Assembly (NCBI GenBank): GCA_009809945.1
Contig: WTPW01001599.1
Coordinates: 5,954-69,953 of the forward strand
Reading direction: 5' to 3'
DNA from: Gigaspora margarita
Lineage: Eukaryota > Glomeromycota > Glomeromycetes > Diversisporales > Gigasporaceae
Length of the DNA stretch: 64,000 nt
Each line of letters starts with the position of its first letter. The first letter of the stretch is position 1. Both the position numbers and the translations under genes were made by a program. This document shows, piece after piece, positions 23,606-34,072 of the stretch. A model generated the notes under the pieces. The model did no database searches, was not told the origin of the DNA, and saw nothing but the letters and a program-made list of their open reading frames with translations.

Positions 23606-24241
23606 ATTATAAAACAGAGTATGAGTTCTAAAATCTTTTAATTTTTTACTAAAAATAAAAATAAATTATCAGACTACACATTATTGTTACACCATCTAAT
23701 ATGTCAAATTGCCCTTAAAATTAGATCATCTTGCACGCGTTAGCAGGTAATTTTAGGCAAGTATAACTTTAAGTGCTTGAAGTTGCAACTTCAAGCAAAT
23801 GCTAACTTCACATAAATGCTAACTTTAAGCACGACAAATATCACAAATATCATTGTGAAATTTGGAGTTCCAATTTGAAAACATAAGCCGTACCAAAACC
23901 AACCTACTGTATTTTCATGAACAAAGCACTGCTCCCTCAGATTATCAAAAATAAATTTAGCGAAAAGTTTGGATTAATTTCTGCTAATTTGTAGTTGAAA
24001 AAAGTGGGCAGTGCTTGTTCATAATAGAATACGATATACTCTTTTACTAATATTTATAATCCTAAATTCTAACTAAAAAAAAAAAAAAAAAAGGCATAAA
24101 ATAAATTTAAATTTCACTATTATCTGATTTCACTATGATCTGCCTATTAGCGCCTGCATGCGCAATATACAATAATTTAATAATAGTTTAAGCAACAATT
24201 TAATCCAATCATTTACTCATGTGTTATTGCATGATAACCAG
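23606..24241. other. gene-free stretch
   Basis: AT-rich. It contains a small cluster of GCTAACTT / CTTCAAGC repeats (23770-23830) and a poly-A run (24077-24092). Nothing coding. Confidence 0.45.
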
Positions 24242-24322
24242 AAAATAGAGTCGAGATTGCATGATCCCCAGTAAAATAGAATCGAGATTGCATGATCTCC
24301 AGTAAAATAGAATCGAGGTTAT
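24242..24322. repeat. ~37-bp minisatellite, about 2.5 copies
   Basis: Units of CCAGTAAAATAGAATCGAG plus ATTGCATGATC-type sequence, in direct tandem. Confidence 0.8.
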
Positions 24323-24350
24323 AAATTGCATCTGATTGGTCAATTGTACC

Positions 24351-25600
24351 AGGAACGGAGTGCATGGTTATCTGAAGAGTGAAATGTTGTGAACAAATAC
24401 GGTTCTTTGATTGGTTATATTTTCACATGACATTGTGGAATGCGATGTTCCAAATTTGCATTTTATATTAAACCGGTTTGATATGACTTTTTTGCGTATG
24501 TACGTGCTATTCATGCATGCAAAAAGGACTATTTTCAAGGAATTTTTAAGTAAGTATTTCAAGTTTACGTTTCCTGCCTTGATTATCGCGGTAAGGATTG
24601 ATGTTTAAGGGATTCCGGTATGTGATTACAGTAATAATTTTTTTATGTGTCCATTGAGTAATAATTTTTTTATGTGTCCATTGTTTATTATCGTGCTTTC
24701 TTGATTTATGTGTTAACATTGTAGCTTGTTTTTACTTGTTTTTCGGGATTCCGTTTGGATTATCGATCGTGTATCGAGTCACTTGATATTTACCAGGAAT
24801 GGAGTGCAACGTAATGTATGGTTATCTGAAGAGTGAAATGATGTGAACAAATACAGTTCTTTGATTGGTAATATTTTCACAAATTTTATATTTATCCGGT
24901 TTACGTACGTATATGCTATTCGTACATGATTACCCCTTCAAAAAGGACTATTTTAAGTAAGTATTTCAAGTTTACGTTTTGCGCCTTTAAGTTACTGTTT
25001 ATCGCGGTAAGGATTGATGTTTAATGGATTCTATAATATTACGGTGTGTGTTCACAGTATTGATTTTTTTATGTGTACATTGTTTATCATCGTGCTTTCT
25101 TGATTTATATGTTAACATTGTTGCTTGTTTTTACTTGTTTTACTCGGAATTCCGTTTGGATTAGCGATTTTTTTTATTTTATATTGGTACCGAATTTATA
25201 TTTTTCGAACTTAATTCGTAATTGTATTAATATGGGGCTTGTTTTTTATAATGTTTTACTATTAATTCTGTTGATTGGATGGTCGTTTCCTTGTGCCATG
25301 CATGTTGACCTTTAAGTTACTGTTTATTGTGGTAGGGATTGATGTTTAAAGGATTCTATAATATTGCGGTATGTGTTCACAGTATTAATTTTTTTTATGT
25401 GTACATTGACTTGATTGTTTATCATCATGCTTCTTGATTTAGTATATTTATGTGTTAACATTGTAGCTTATTTTTACTTGTTTTACTTGGGATTCCGTTT
25501 GATTATCGATTGTGTATCAAGTCACTTAAGATTTTTTCGAACTTGATTCGAAATTATATTAATATGGGGGTTTTATAACGTTTTACTATTGGTACTGCGA
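24351..25600. repeat. ~0.5-kb tandem repeat, about 2.6 copies
   Basis: Copy 1 is ~24351-24794, copy 2 ~24795-25313, copy 3 partial 25314-25600. Shared in order: TGGTTATCTGAAGAGTGAAATG, GAACAAATAC-GTTCTTTGATT, AAGGATTGATGTTTAA, TTCACAGTATT, TTTATGTGTACATTG, TTACTTGTTTTACT, GGATTCCGTTTG, and in copies 2-3 TTAATATGGGG. Regular AG/GT-rich unit ends and TG-rich strand bias are seen but no long open frame. It could be a duplicated promoter or exon/intron block of a gene not recognised, or a satellite. Confidence 0.7.
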
Positions 25601-25950
25601 TTATTGTTTATGTTGTTTGCTAGCTATATAAAATTGTGCAGGTTTACATAATCGTTTTAACACTTACGATTGTTGCATGCTCGGTTTATTAGTTTTTTTG
25701 CAGACATCGGGTGTTAACATTAATGCTTTTAGATGTAATGAATTTAGATTTTAAATTAGTAATCGTGAACGGTTTAGAATTATAATCTCGTTATATGTAA
25801 ATTTGGTGATTGTTCCGTGCTATAACTTTAGTATATATTGTAAATGAAATAAATAAAAACTAAAAACTGACTCAGGATACTAATTTTGCACAAGAATCTT
25901 TTTTATAAAAAGGTCGAAATTCTGTTCTGAATAATAATTATTTTTGTTAT
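25601..25950. other. gene-free stretch
   Basis: TG-rich in its first part (GTTTATGTTGTTTGCTAGC), ending in AAATGAAATAAATAAAAAC near 25855. No frame or family recognised. Confidence 0.4.
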
Positions 25951-26510
25951 TCTGAATCAAAAATCTTATCAGGATACTTTACCACAATATCATTGCATCA
26001 TTTTTGTAATTCTTTAAATTTTCGTTTTGGAAACTTTTTTTAATAGTAGTAAGCCAATGAGATTTTGATTCAACAAGGTGAGTTTCAGGTTATTTTAAAA
26101 AGAAATTCATAAATAAGTTCAAAAATAAATGAACCATCATTATTTTTGAGTAAGAATATTCCTCTGTAGATATATCTGATATGAAATTTTCATATTTTAG
26201 ATTTATTCTTGTACCTTAATATAAACTTAAAAACTGTAAAACAAATAACTTACTTGACAATAACTCCAAATTGTTGGCTAGTAATATTTTTAAAATCAAG
26301 CATTTTATATTATTCTTATCTTTACTGATCTTTGCTAATTCATTACGAAAATATAAAGATCTGTATCTTAAATTGATGAATGTGCTCTGTGCTTGAAGAT
26401 TTGTCAGCATTAAAAACTATATTAAAATCCTTTGTCGTCAAGAAGTTTAAAGTAATTATTTGAAAGTTTTTCAAAAAAGTTTTGCTGCTGTATTAAATAT
26501 GTACTATATA
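25951..26510 (-). pseudogene. BTB-BACK relic (5' half only)
   Basis: Reads on the minus strand as FFEKLSNNYFKLLDD, a frameshifted BTB core (RYRSLYFRNELAKISKD), an intron 26253-26176 (GTAAGT...CAG) at the same position as in the 12470-14031 gene, then YIYRGIFLLKNNDGS, HLVESKSHWL and ENLKELQK-CNDIVVKYPDK, ending near 25951. Multiple stops and shifts; no TLDc part follows. It is a relative of the 12470-14031 pseudogene, and the shared intron position confirms the family. Confidence 0.82.
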
Positions 26511-28807
26511 AACGAGTCAATTGAAAATGTTACAATTTATCGTATTAGTTTTGCACATTGGTTGTTGTTGTTGTCACATGAGTTCTAACGGTGTTGTTAC
26601 GAATTATTTGGTGAACGGATTATAAGATCGAAGTGTGATTGATATGCATGCCAATAATGATTACCATGCGTGCTAAAAATTATAGTGTTCAGTCAACTAT
26701 GCAACTATATGCGGTACCATATGAGAATTAATTTTTAAGGATTTTTTTACTCATTTATTTTAGCTTAATTGATTTTTCAAAACCTTTATGATGAAGTTAC
26801 GTTATAAAACTTCATTACTCTTATCGTTATACTCAAATTGATCTTATTCATCACTATAAAATCATTCATTGAAGTTGCATTTGTTAATTGTTACCTTTAA
26901 CATCTCATTGACCCTTAAAAACTATTATTGTTGTACTTGCATTACATAACCTTAAAATTAATACCTTATCAACGCCCTCCCTACATTGTTTCGTGAACTA
27001 ACACTTTAAATTGATCGTGTAATTAATTATACCAAATTAAGTGATATCCCGACTTGGGTCCAAGTGATTCAAGACCTTATGTAACTTGCTTAATCCCATG
27101 ACGAAAGGTATATGTAGTTCCCAGGTTTATTATTATTATATTAATCACTTGTTTGTTTTGTTACTCATGCATAAAAATAAAGAAACTGGCGTATATGTGC
27201 GTTGTAATTACCGGTTGGGTGTAAATAAATAATTTATGTCTCAAAAGTAATGGTGTTAACAAATATTTATGTAAAATTTAGTATGGATGCACAAGCTCAC
27301 TGATGTTATGTTTCATTACTAATTTTGATATGTTCTTTTATTAGGCTGTGCAAAAATTGATTTTTTGCTTTGCATTACAAGGATTTCAAAATTCAGGATG
27401 GATAGACAGATTTTTATCTTTTTATTTTTTTATTTTTTTTATTTTTAGTTTACTGCAAATAGAATGATGCCCACATTTAAGGTTAATTTTTTATATGCCA
27501 ATTTTGTACCATACATATGTAAACTAAGATGTACATAATTTATTAATTAGTATGAATAAACTGTTAAATATTTCATTTTTTAAAACTTCTAATATGATCT
27601 ATTAATTCTTCCGTTCCTGGTTTTGTGTGACAACATCACGCAGCTACCTTATTCTCTAGTCAAGTGTAATAATTAATTAGTGGAGCAATACGATAAAGGT
27701 TCTAACTTTAACTGTATACAGAAAAAATAATGCAGATCACAATAATTCGAGTCCTAATAATCACTTCAAAGTTAAAATCAAATTAGCTTGTTATGAAGGG
27801 TTCATTAAATTTAAAGTCAAATTCAACAACAGTATGAAAAATATACGCTTTATTATGTTAATTATATAGAATTGAGAGCATAAACTTGTTGTCAGCTTTA
27901 TTAACTTGAAGAATTTATATACATTTTAGTTTTAAGATGTACAAACAATATTTTTGGTGCTTTCGCTACTTTAAATGTTCTCACAAAAAGTTTGGTGTAC
28001 ACCAAACTTACGTATCAAAGTGTAAGTGTATATTTCATGTGACATAACGTGACATGGTGTTTTTAAATCCGGATATAATAAAATCCCGGATATAAATTTA
28101 AATCCTGATTTATACTATGATAAAACCGGATTAAAGGATAACTCTAGTTTGGTGCGATCACGTATAAATGAAAATTTTTGCGTATACCGAATAATAATTA
28201 TAAATCATCATTTTGTTTAATTGGTCAATTTCTTTTATTAGCTGCATAAATCATTATGTATTGAATATCACTTAATTTTAATAATCACAACACTCTCATC
28301 AAAAATTTTCGCCATATATTTTCTAGTTTATATAATAAAAAGATACACTGCATTGATAGTATATTGCAAGTACATACGAATTTTGCACAGTACATTCATT
28401 AGCCAATAAGATACGAGAAATCTACAGACTACTTTGCATTACAACCCCATAATCAAAAAAAATTCGGTGATAAGATAAAATTACTTCAATCATAATAAAA
28501 AAAAAGAATTCCAATTTGAGAATAATTATTCCATATTGAGGTATAATGGATGGTCTATCTGACTTTACTAGCATTCTTGCAGCTCGTATTGTAATTATAT
28601 TGTCTTAGCCTATGCAAGTATGCAAATTTAGATATGTGTCATCGAATTTTAGGAATAGATCACATAATGTAAAATATGCAATATTATAGTAAATCATATA
28701 AATAAGGTTTCTGTAATTTTTTTACTCTTAGCGTTAAAAAAATGTTTAAAAATTTATTACTAAAATACAACAATTTTTAGTGTCAAAATAAAATAAAATA
28801 AAATAAA
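26511..28807. other. gene-free stretch upstream of the patatin gene
   Basis: AT-rich. A cluster of AAATCC-GGATATAA words is at 28060-28135. TATATAAATAAGG (28697) and an AAAATAAAATAAAATAAAATG leader before the ATG 28808 are candidate promoter and 5' UTR sequence for the next gene. No other gene recognised. Confidence 0.45.
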
Positions 28808-29329
28808 ATGAGCTCTCAAATTGATGCTTGTTTTTCAAATATAGAAGCCCTAATTAGATTTTAACTTGAAGATAATATTCAAAATCATTTCGAAATTGAC
28901 CAAAAATTTAGAGAGGTAATAATATTAATTACTGAAATAGAAGACGAGAATCAACATGGATTATATAGTTATAAATATCATACAACTTATTATAGCTATT
29001 TAAGAGCGATTGGTGATACAGAAAATGCTAATAAGCAAGAAAGATTAGCGAAAAGATGTGAAAAATTTACAAACACTCGTACTGAGGGAACACAATTTAT
29101 ATTGTATGTAAATTGTGTAACATCAAATGATATTAATCAAGATAATACTAATCTTAAAGAAATTTTAAAAGAATTAAATAAGATCCGCCCAATTTTAGAA
29201 AATGAATTAGTTGAAATTAATGTAGTGGATAAACTTATTAGTGAGATGCAACTGAATTTTGAAAAACTTAACAGGATAACTAAGACCTTTGAAGGTTATC
29301 AAGAGGCAATAAATTGCGAAATTTTATGA
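28808..29329 (+). CDS. N-terminal segment of the patatin gene
   Basis: ATG 28808 gives MSSQIDACFSNIEALIRF, then TAA (28862-28864), then the same frame stays open to 29327 (LEDNIQNHFEIDQKF, LYSYKYHTTYYSYLRAIGDT, LKEILKELNKIRPILENEL). Helical, charged and without a signal peptide. The continuation in the next frame (NKLADSLISEKL) needs one more T in the run at 29323-29326. The alternative that the gene starts downstream of 28864 is open. Confidence 0.6.
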
Positions 29330-32300
29330 ATAAGTTAGCAGATAGCTTAATTAGTGAAAAGTTAATTATTTTAAAAGCTAATAATGATAGTGAAGAACAT
29401 GAAAATTCATCAGAAATTAAAAATGTTAGCACAGAGTTGATAAATCATATGAGATGCTTAAAATTATTTGCACATGAAACTGCATATTCAAAAAGAATAG
29501 AATTTATTTCATGCATATCAGATGCTCCAAATAAGATGGAGATTTTATTTAACAACATTGTAAATACAGAAGAAGAAATTAATAGACGTTCTAGAATACT
29601 TAGTAAGTGGTTTCACCCAGATAGAACCAAAAATAAAGATTGTTTATTTGTACTTCAAGAAATATATAAAACTCAAGGCGATGAGTTATTTAAACTTATT
29701 TTAGGGTTCAAAGAACATTTATTGAATAAGTTGAAAAAATCTTTAGAACTAGAGGATTATGAAAACCATGGGAATGAACTTTGGAAAATCACTATCGACT
29801 ATCATAATGCATCAAAAGGACAATGGAACAAACTAAAACTATTAAAAAAAGATGATATTAAAGAACTCTCTTCCGAATTATTAAAGCAAAATAGTATGCT
29901 TATGGGAGAACTGGCTTATCATCAATATCAAGCAGCATGCAAAATTGCAGATAAAGCTAAAATACTAAAAAGGCAGGTAAAATTAAGAGGACATATGGCT
30001 TTGTGTTTGTATTTCACAAAAAAATTTCTAGAAGCTTCATTATATGCTTTAGTGGCAATGCTTTTACAAATTAGGGATCCAAATATTACGCAACAAGAAT
30101 TAAATGAAACAAAAAAAATATTTGATAAAGTTAATGGTGGAAGTAAAGAAAAAGAAAAAAGTGAAGAAGGCATGTCTCCTGATTTAAATGCTGATATTAA
30201 ATTAGAGAATGATTTTAATAATGCGATTGCTTTAATAAGAATAAAGAATCAAGCGATATCTATCAATGATAGAGCGAATATTATGAATACTATCAATAAA
30301 AGTTTAATCAATACGACTACTAAACTATTCATTAAAGTGGAACATAATTACCAAACTTCAAATAAGGAAATTTTGCATACAATAGAGCATGCAAAAACAT
30401 ATAGGGCTAAAGGATTTGGAATTATGGTATCTGGAGGAATATTTGGAGGAGCAATCAGTGCAACTGCTGTAGTAGACATTTATAGGGCGATATCCGCGAC
30501 CGGAATCACTTCTCTGACTGGGCCAGTTGGGTTAGTAACAGGAGTAGCTTGCCTTGTTGGAGGGTACTATTTTGGCTATCTTTCGCATAAAAAAGGCAAA
30601 GAGATATTTAAGGAACCAATAATTCGTGAACAGCTCAATATAATTATAACAAAGGCACTAAGTGCATATGATGTTAAAAAATATCAAGAATTCATCAATG
30701 CACTTTCTGAGGAATATGATGATGAGCATCACAAACAACTATTAGATTGCCATGGTAAAATTGGTATTACAGGAATAGATGATATAGTAGATATACTTCA
30801 AAGACATGGTTTTAGATCGGATGGTATTGCATATCTACTTGTTGTTCTTGGAGAAGTTTTAGCTAGTGGAAAAATAAAAATTAAAGGTGTCACAAATGCA
30901 ATTTTGAAAGCCAATGCAAAAAAATTTTTCAATTGGCATTGAATGACAAACTTGTGAAAGAAGCAAGAGAACTAGATAAATGCACCAGCGAATTGCGAAA
31001 AACTTGTTAAGGTAGCTGTGAGAGATTTTTTAAAAGTACTTACGGTAAACTTAAAGATTCTATACTTTCGACTGAACATACAAAATTGGCTCTGGAATAC
31101 TTAGAAGACTCTCAAGAAATGCCCTTTTTTTCAAGACTAGAAGAAATGCGTAATATTGCAAGAACTAATATTGCTATTCTTAATATAATAGAACATGATG
31201 ATGAAGCATATGAAGAGCCAAAAGAAACTATCGAAGAAGTTAGAAACTCTGTAGATGAAAATTTTCAATTTGTTGGTAAAGCTAAACTACGTTTAGAAGT
31301 CTTGGAGGATTTCTTGTGGATACTTAGTGGAGAAGATCTACCCAATAGCAATGGATCTTTTTTTATCACATTTCCTGATGCAACAAAGTCAAATTCGGAA
31401 TTGGATGATAAATATATTAATTACTTGAATAATCAAAAATCCTTCAATCAAAATAAATATTATTATAAAGCAGTTTATTTTGAACGTTTAGCTGAAAAAG
31501 AAGATAAAATTAACAAATTAAACAGTTTACGTTATTGGCAATTAGCTCAGGAAAATTATAATATTGCACATGAAATAGATCCTTATAATCAGATTTTTTT
31601 CTCTTGGATATGCAAGGTGCCTCCTAAAATTATATAAATATACTCAAGTTATCAAGCTTTCAGATACATATCCAGAATTAAATTCTTTATCAGAATACTG
31701 GCATTTACGTGGTATAGCTTATTTTAAGCAAAAAAAGTATAAAGATGCTATAACATGCAATACTGAGGCACTAAACTTAGATCCTGGCAATATTTCTGCT
31801 GGCAAATATAGAGAACTTATCAAAAAATTTAATGTAGATAATAAAATTGAACACCACATTGATCGCTATAAAAAAGAGTTAACATATAAAATAGATTATC
31901 TGAAAAATTCACATAGTGATGAGAGTCCTTCCTACAAAATTCTATCAATTGATGGTGGAGGAATACGTGGGATATTACCCGCTTTATGGCTCAGTGAGAT
32001 AGAATATCAAACTCATAGACCCATTTCACATCTATTTAATATGATAGCTGGAACATCAACTGGGAGAATCATTGCTACTGGACTATCGACTCCACAGTTC
32101 AAACCTTTCTATGAAACAACTGATGAATATACAGATCATATTGAATATGAATATTCAAATTTAATCCCAATATTTTCAGCTTCAGAATTATTGAATATTT
32201 ATAAGAACGAGTTAAACAAATTATTCTCTAAATCAATATCATGGTTTAATATATTTTCTAATGAACGCAAAACTATATTTGAGAATTATTTTGGCGAAAC

Positions 32301-32934
32301 AAGATTAAGTCATTCTCTTACTGAATTGGTTATTCCTGCTACAAACGATAATTGCTTGCATTTATTTACCCACTATGATACTAAAAATAGCAAGAATAAC
32401 GAGGTAAATAACACTTTCGTTGACTTATTAATGGCAACAACTGCTACACCTACATTTTATTTGCCTCATAAAATCAGTAATAAGACTTTTAAAGATGGAG
32501 GAATATATCTTAATAATCCAGCATCAACTGCTTATGATGAAGCTATCAGATATAATGTGTCAAAGGAAAAGATTTCTGTACTTTCCCTAGATACAGGATG
32601 TTATTTACCAGATCCTTCAAATCCTGATCAATATAGTAATCTACTTTTTTGGACACAAAATCAACCTAAAATGATGATATCTACACAAGAATATGAAACA
32701 GATTGTAGGATGTATAAAGAATTAAAAAATCGTTATCAACGATGGCAAGTATTTTTTGAGGAGCCTATCAGATTAGATGTCTATGAAAGTATTCCTAATC
32801 TTTTAGAATTAGGCTATCAATATATAGAAGAGCTTGATTGTTCTGATGAAAATCCTATCAATACATTAGTGGAGTCTTTTGATCTAGAGATTGGAATCGA
32901 CCAAAACAATATTAGCCGGTTAATAACCTGTTAA
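28808..32934 (+). CDS. large patatin-like phospholipase with HPD motif, membrane hairpin and TPRs (disrupted reading frame)
   Basis: Read across lesions this is one gene of about 1,370 codons. Order: coiled N-terminal part; DnaJ-like segment with HPD (LSKWFHPDRTKN, ~29605); helical region; two hydrophobic glycine-rich segments (~30410-30600: GIMVSGGIFGGAISATAVV, then GPVGLVTGVACLVGGYYFG); TPR-like helices; patatin domain. Patatins are Ser/Asp-dyad lipid acyl hydrolases. The oxyanion loop DGGGIRG (~31953), nucleophile GTSTG (~32050) and DGG (~32497) are present. Lesions: TAA at 28862-28864, T-run shifts near 29325, 30927 and 31597, TAA at 31008-31010. Most are homopolymer errors in kind; the two TAA are not. 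It resembles proteins named FabD/lysophospholipase-like in Rhizophagus (recalled, not searched). Probable role: membrane lipid hydrolysis, possibly in defence or incompatibility (inference). Confidence 0.8.
29314..30942 (+). CDS. central segment: HPD-containing and membrane-hairpin region
   Basis: Longest intact frame of the window (about 540 codons). HPD lies in LSKWFHPDRTKN; the HPD loop of DnaJ proteins contacts Hsp70, and the flanking helices here (LSKW, LQEIYKTQGDELF) are short, so this is J-like rather than a canonical J domain. Two hydrophobic Gly/Ala-rich stretches of about 20 residues separated by a short polar link (DIYRAISATGITSL) suggest a membrane hairpin. An acidic/basic C-terminal part follows. 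The ending NWH-stop comes from a shifted T-run (30925-30929); the next frame continues as QLALNDKLVKEARELDK. Confidence 0.75.
   Translation: MRNFMNKLADSLISEKLIILKANNDSEEHENSSEIKNVSTELINHMRCLKLFAHETAYSKRIEFISCISDAPNKMEILFNNIVNTEEEINRRSRILSKWFHPDRTKNKDCLFVLQEIYKTQGDELFKLILGFKEHLLNKLKKSLELEDYENHGNELWKITIDYHNASKGQWNKLKLLKKDDIKELSSELLKQNSMLMGELAYHQYQAACKIADKAKILKRQVKLRGHMALCLYFTKKFLEASLYALVAMLLQIRDPNITQQELNETKKIFDKVNGGSKEKEKSEEGMSPDLNADIKLENDFNNAIALIRIKNQAISINDRANIMNTINKSLINTTTKLFIKVEHNYQTSNKEILHTIEHAKTYRAKGFGIMVSGGIFGGAISATAVVDIYRAISATGITSLTGPVGLVTGVACLVGGYYFGYLSHKKGKEIFKEPIIREQLNIIITKALSAYDVKKYQEFINALSEEYDDEHHKQLLDCHGKIGITGIDDIVDILQRHGFRSDGIAYLLVVLGEVLASGKIKIKGVTNAILKANAKKFFNWH
31011..31637 (+). 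CDS. TPR-like linker segment of the patatin gene
   Basis: Open frame between the TAA at 31008-31010 and TAA at 31635-31637. Contains LALEYLEDSQEM, VLEDFLWILSGEDLP and a TPR-like helix pair ending YNIAHEIDPYN, the usual end of a TPR unit. One T too many in the run 31594-31600 breaks the frame; the next frame carries on as SLGYARCLLKL. Confidence 0.65.
   Translation, partial: GSCERFFKSTYGKLKDSILSTEHTKLALEYLEDSQEMPFFSRLEEMRNIARTNIAILNIIEHDDEAYEEPKETIEEVRNSVDENFQFVGKAKLRLEVLEDFLWILSGEDLPNSNGSFFITFPDATKSNSELDDKYINYLNNQKSFNQNKYYYKAVYFERLAEKEDKINKLNSLRYWQLAQENYNIAHEIDPYNQIFFSWICKVPPKII
31602..32934 (+). CDS. TPR and patatin domain segment
   Basis: The frame is open from the T-run at 31600 to TAA 32932-32934. 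First a TPR: YWHLRGIAYFKQKKYKDAI followed by NTEALNLDPGN. Then the patatin core: YKILSIDGGGIRGILPALW, HLFNMIAGTSTGRIIATGL (Ser nucleophile; the family usually has GTSTGG, here R), and FKDGGIYLNNPAS with the catalytic Asp. The tail (LLELGYQYIEELD) resembles the C-terminal helices of fungal patatins. No lesion inside the catalytic domain, which argues for sequencing error or recent loss upstream. Confidence 0.85.
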
Positions 32935-33539
32935 TATATTCTGTATATTCTGCAAATTGCCTCGAAATCTTTTCATGTATCTTATTTTTATTTATTGAGA
33001 ACATTTTTCTAAATAAAATTGTAGTGCCAAATTTTCATTCAAGATCTATTAGATTTTCAAAATGAATAAAGTATATTTGATTTTTGATAAGTAAATGATA
33101 TTCCAGATTTAATGCTTAAATTTCTAATAAATTCTTTATTAAGAACGAACCCTATTCTGATACTTTTGTGATTAGAACTTTAAATTCTTATGGTAAAGTG
33201 ATTTACACTCCTGAATTAATGTGTTTCACGTGTAAATTAGTAAAATTCTCCAAATTCAAAGGCGAAGTACATTTCAGATAGCTTATTATTATTATTTTTT
33301 TTTAAATCTTCTAATAACCGGTTTTAGCCATTTATAATTGATCGACTAACCAGTTATATAATCATTCATATTCCAATCTCTATTGGATCCTATATTCTCT
33401 TCTAAATATTTATTTCATGTATCACATTATTAAATTTTGTGGTATAATTACTTGGAAAATTATGAAATTTGATTTTCTCAAACTTAAAAAAAAAAAAAAA
33501 CTTTAGATGGTAAAACCAATTACATGTCCTTATTATAGT
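32935..33539. other. 3' flank of the patatin gene
   Basis: AT-rich; AATAAA-like words at 33013 and 33064 are candidate polyadenylation signals. Nothing else recognised. Confidence 0.45.
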
Positions 33540-33905
33540 TCATTATAAAAATCTGCCGATAAATAATACTAATGGAATTTGTGATGTTGCCTTTTGTTAT
33601 CAATATGTACAAATATGGCATATTTTTTATTTTCAAAAATTAAATGAATAGATGCTGATTAAAGAATTTATAAGCTCATTTATCATGCATTTCTTATTGA
33701 TAGAGCCAATGCTTTTTTTTTTAGTATCAAAATAAAATACATATCCTGTAATTGTTCATGTAATATTAAATTTAGTAAAAAATAGTTAATGTTTCCTGAT
33801 TATAATTTTGTCGTCAAAATTAAATTTTTATCAGTATACTGTATATTGTAATAATCGATATACTTTATGTTGTAATAAAGGTTCAAATTCAATTTCTACT
33901 TAATA
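33540..33905 (+). pseudogene. Sel1 3'-end relic (fourth copy)
   Basis: Begins AAATCTGCCGATA, then AATGGAATT-GTGATGTTGCC and TTTTGTTATCAATATG, that is, the last Sel1 repeat of copies 1-3. It continues into the same 3' flank (CATGCATTT, TGATTATAATTTTGT, GTAATAAAGGTTC, TTTCTACTTAATA). Stops and a deletion remove any coding value. It shows that the Sel1 duplicon once extended to here, 14 kb from copy 3. Confidence 0.85.
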
Positions 33906-34072
33906 CAGTTAAACCTCCCAAAACTGATGACCTATCAAATTTAATAAAAAATTTATCTACTAAGTCTATTACTGCTATATGAATCTAATGGTTATAATGA
34001 TTTAAACCTGGTGACCTCTCAATACCGATACAAAACTGGTCTACCATACATACCAGTTTAGGCATTTAACTG
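33906..34072. mobile_element. 167-bp pogo-like MITE with TA target
   Basis: Ends CAGTTAAACCTCCCAAAACTG and complement of CAGTTAAATGCCTAAACTGG, flanked by TA (33904-33905, 34073-34074). The CAGTTAAAC terminus is typical of pogo/Tigger elements. It truncates the Sel1 3'-flank relic. Confidence 0.8.

Noticed and set aside
23770-23830. Short GCTAACTT/CTTCAAGC repeats as a regulatory array
   Set aside because: Only a few imperfect copies and no neighbouring gene.
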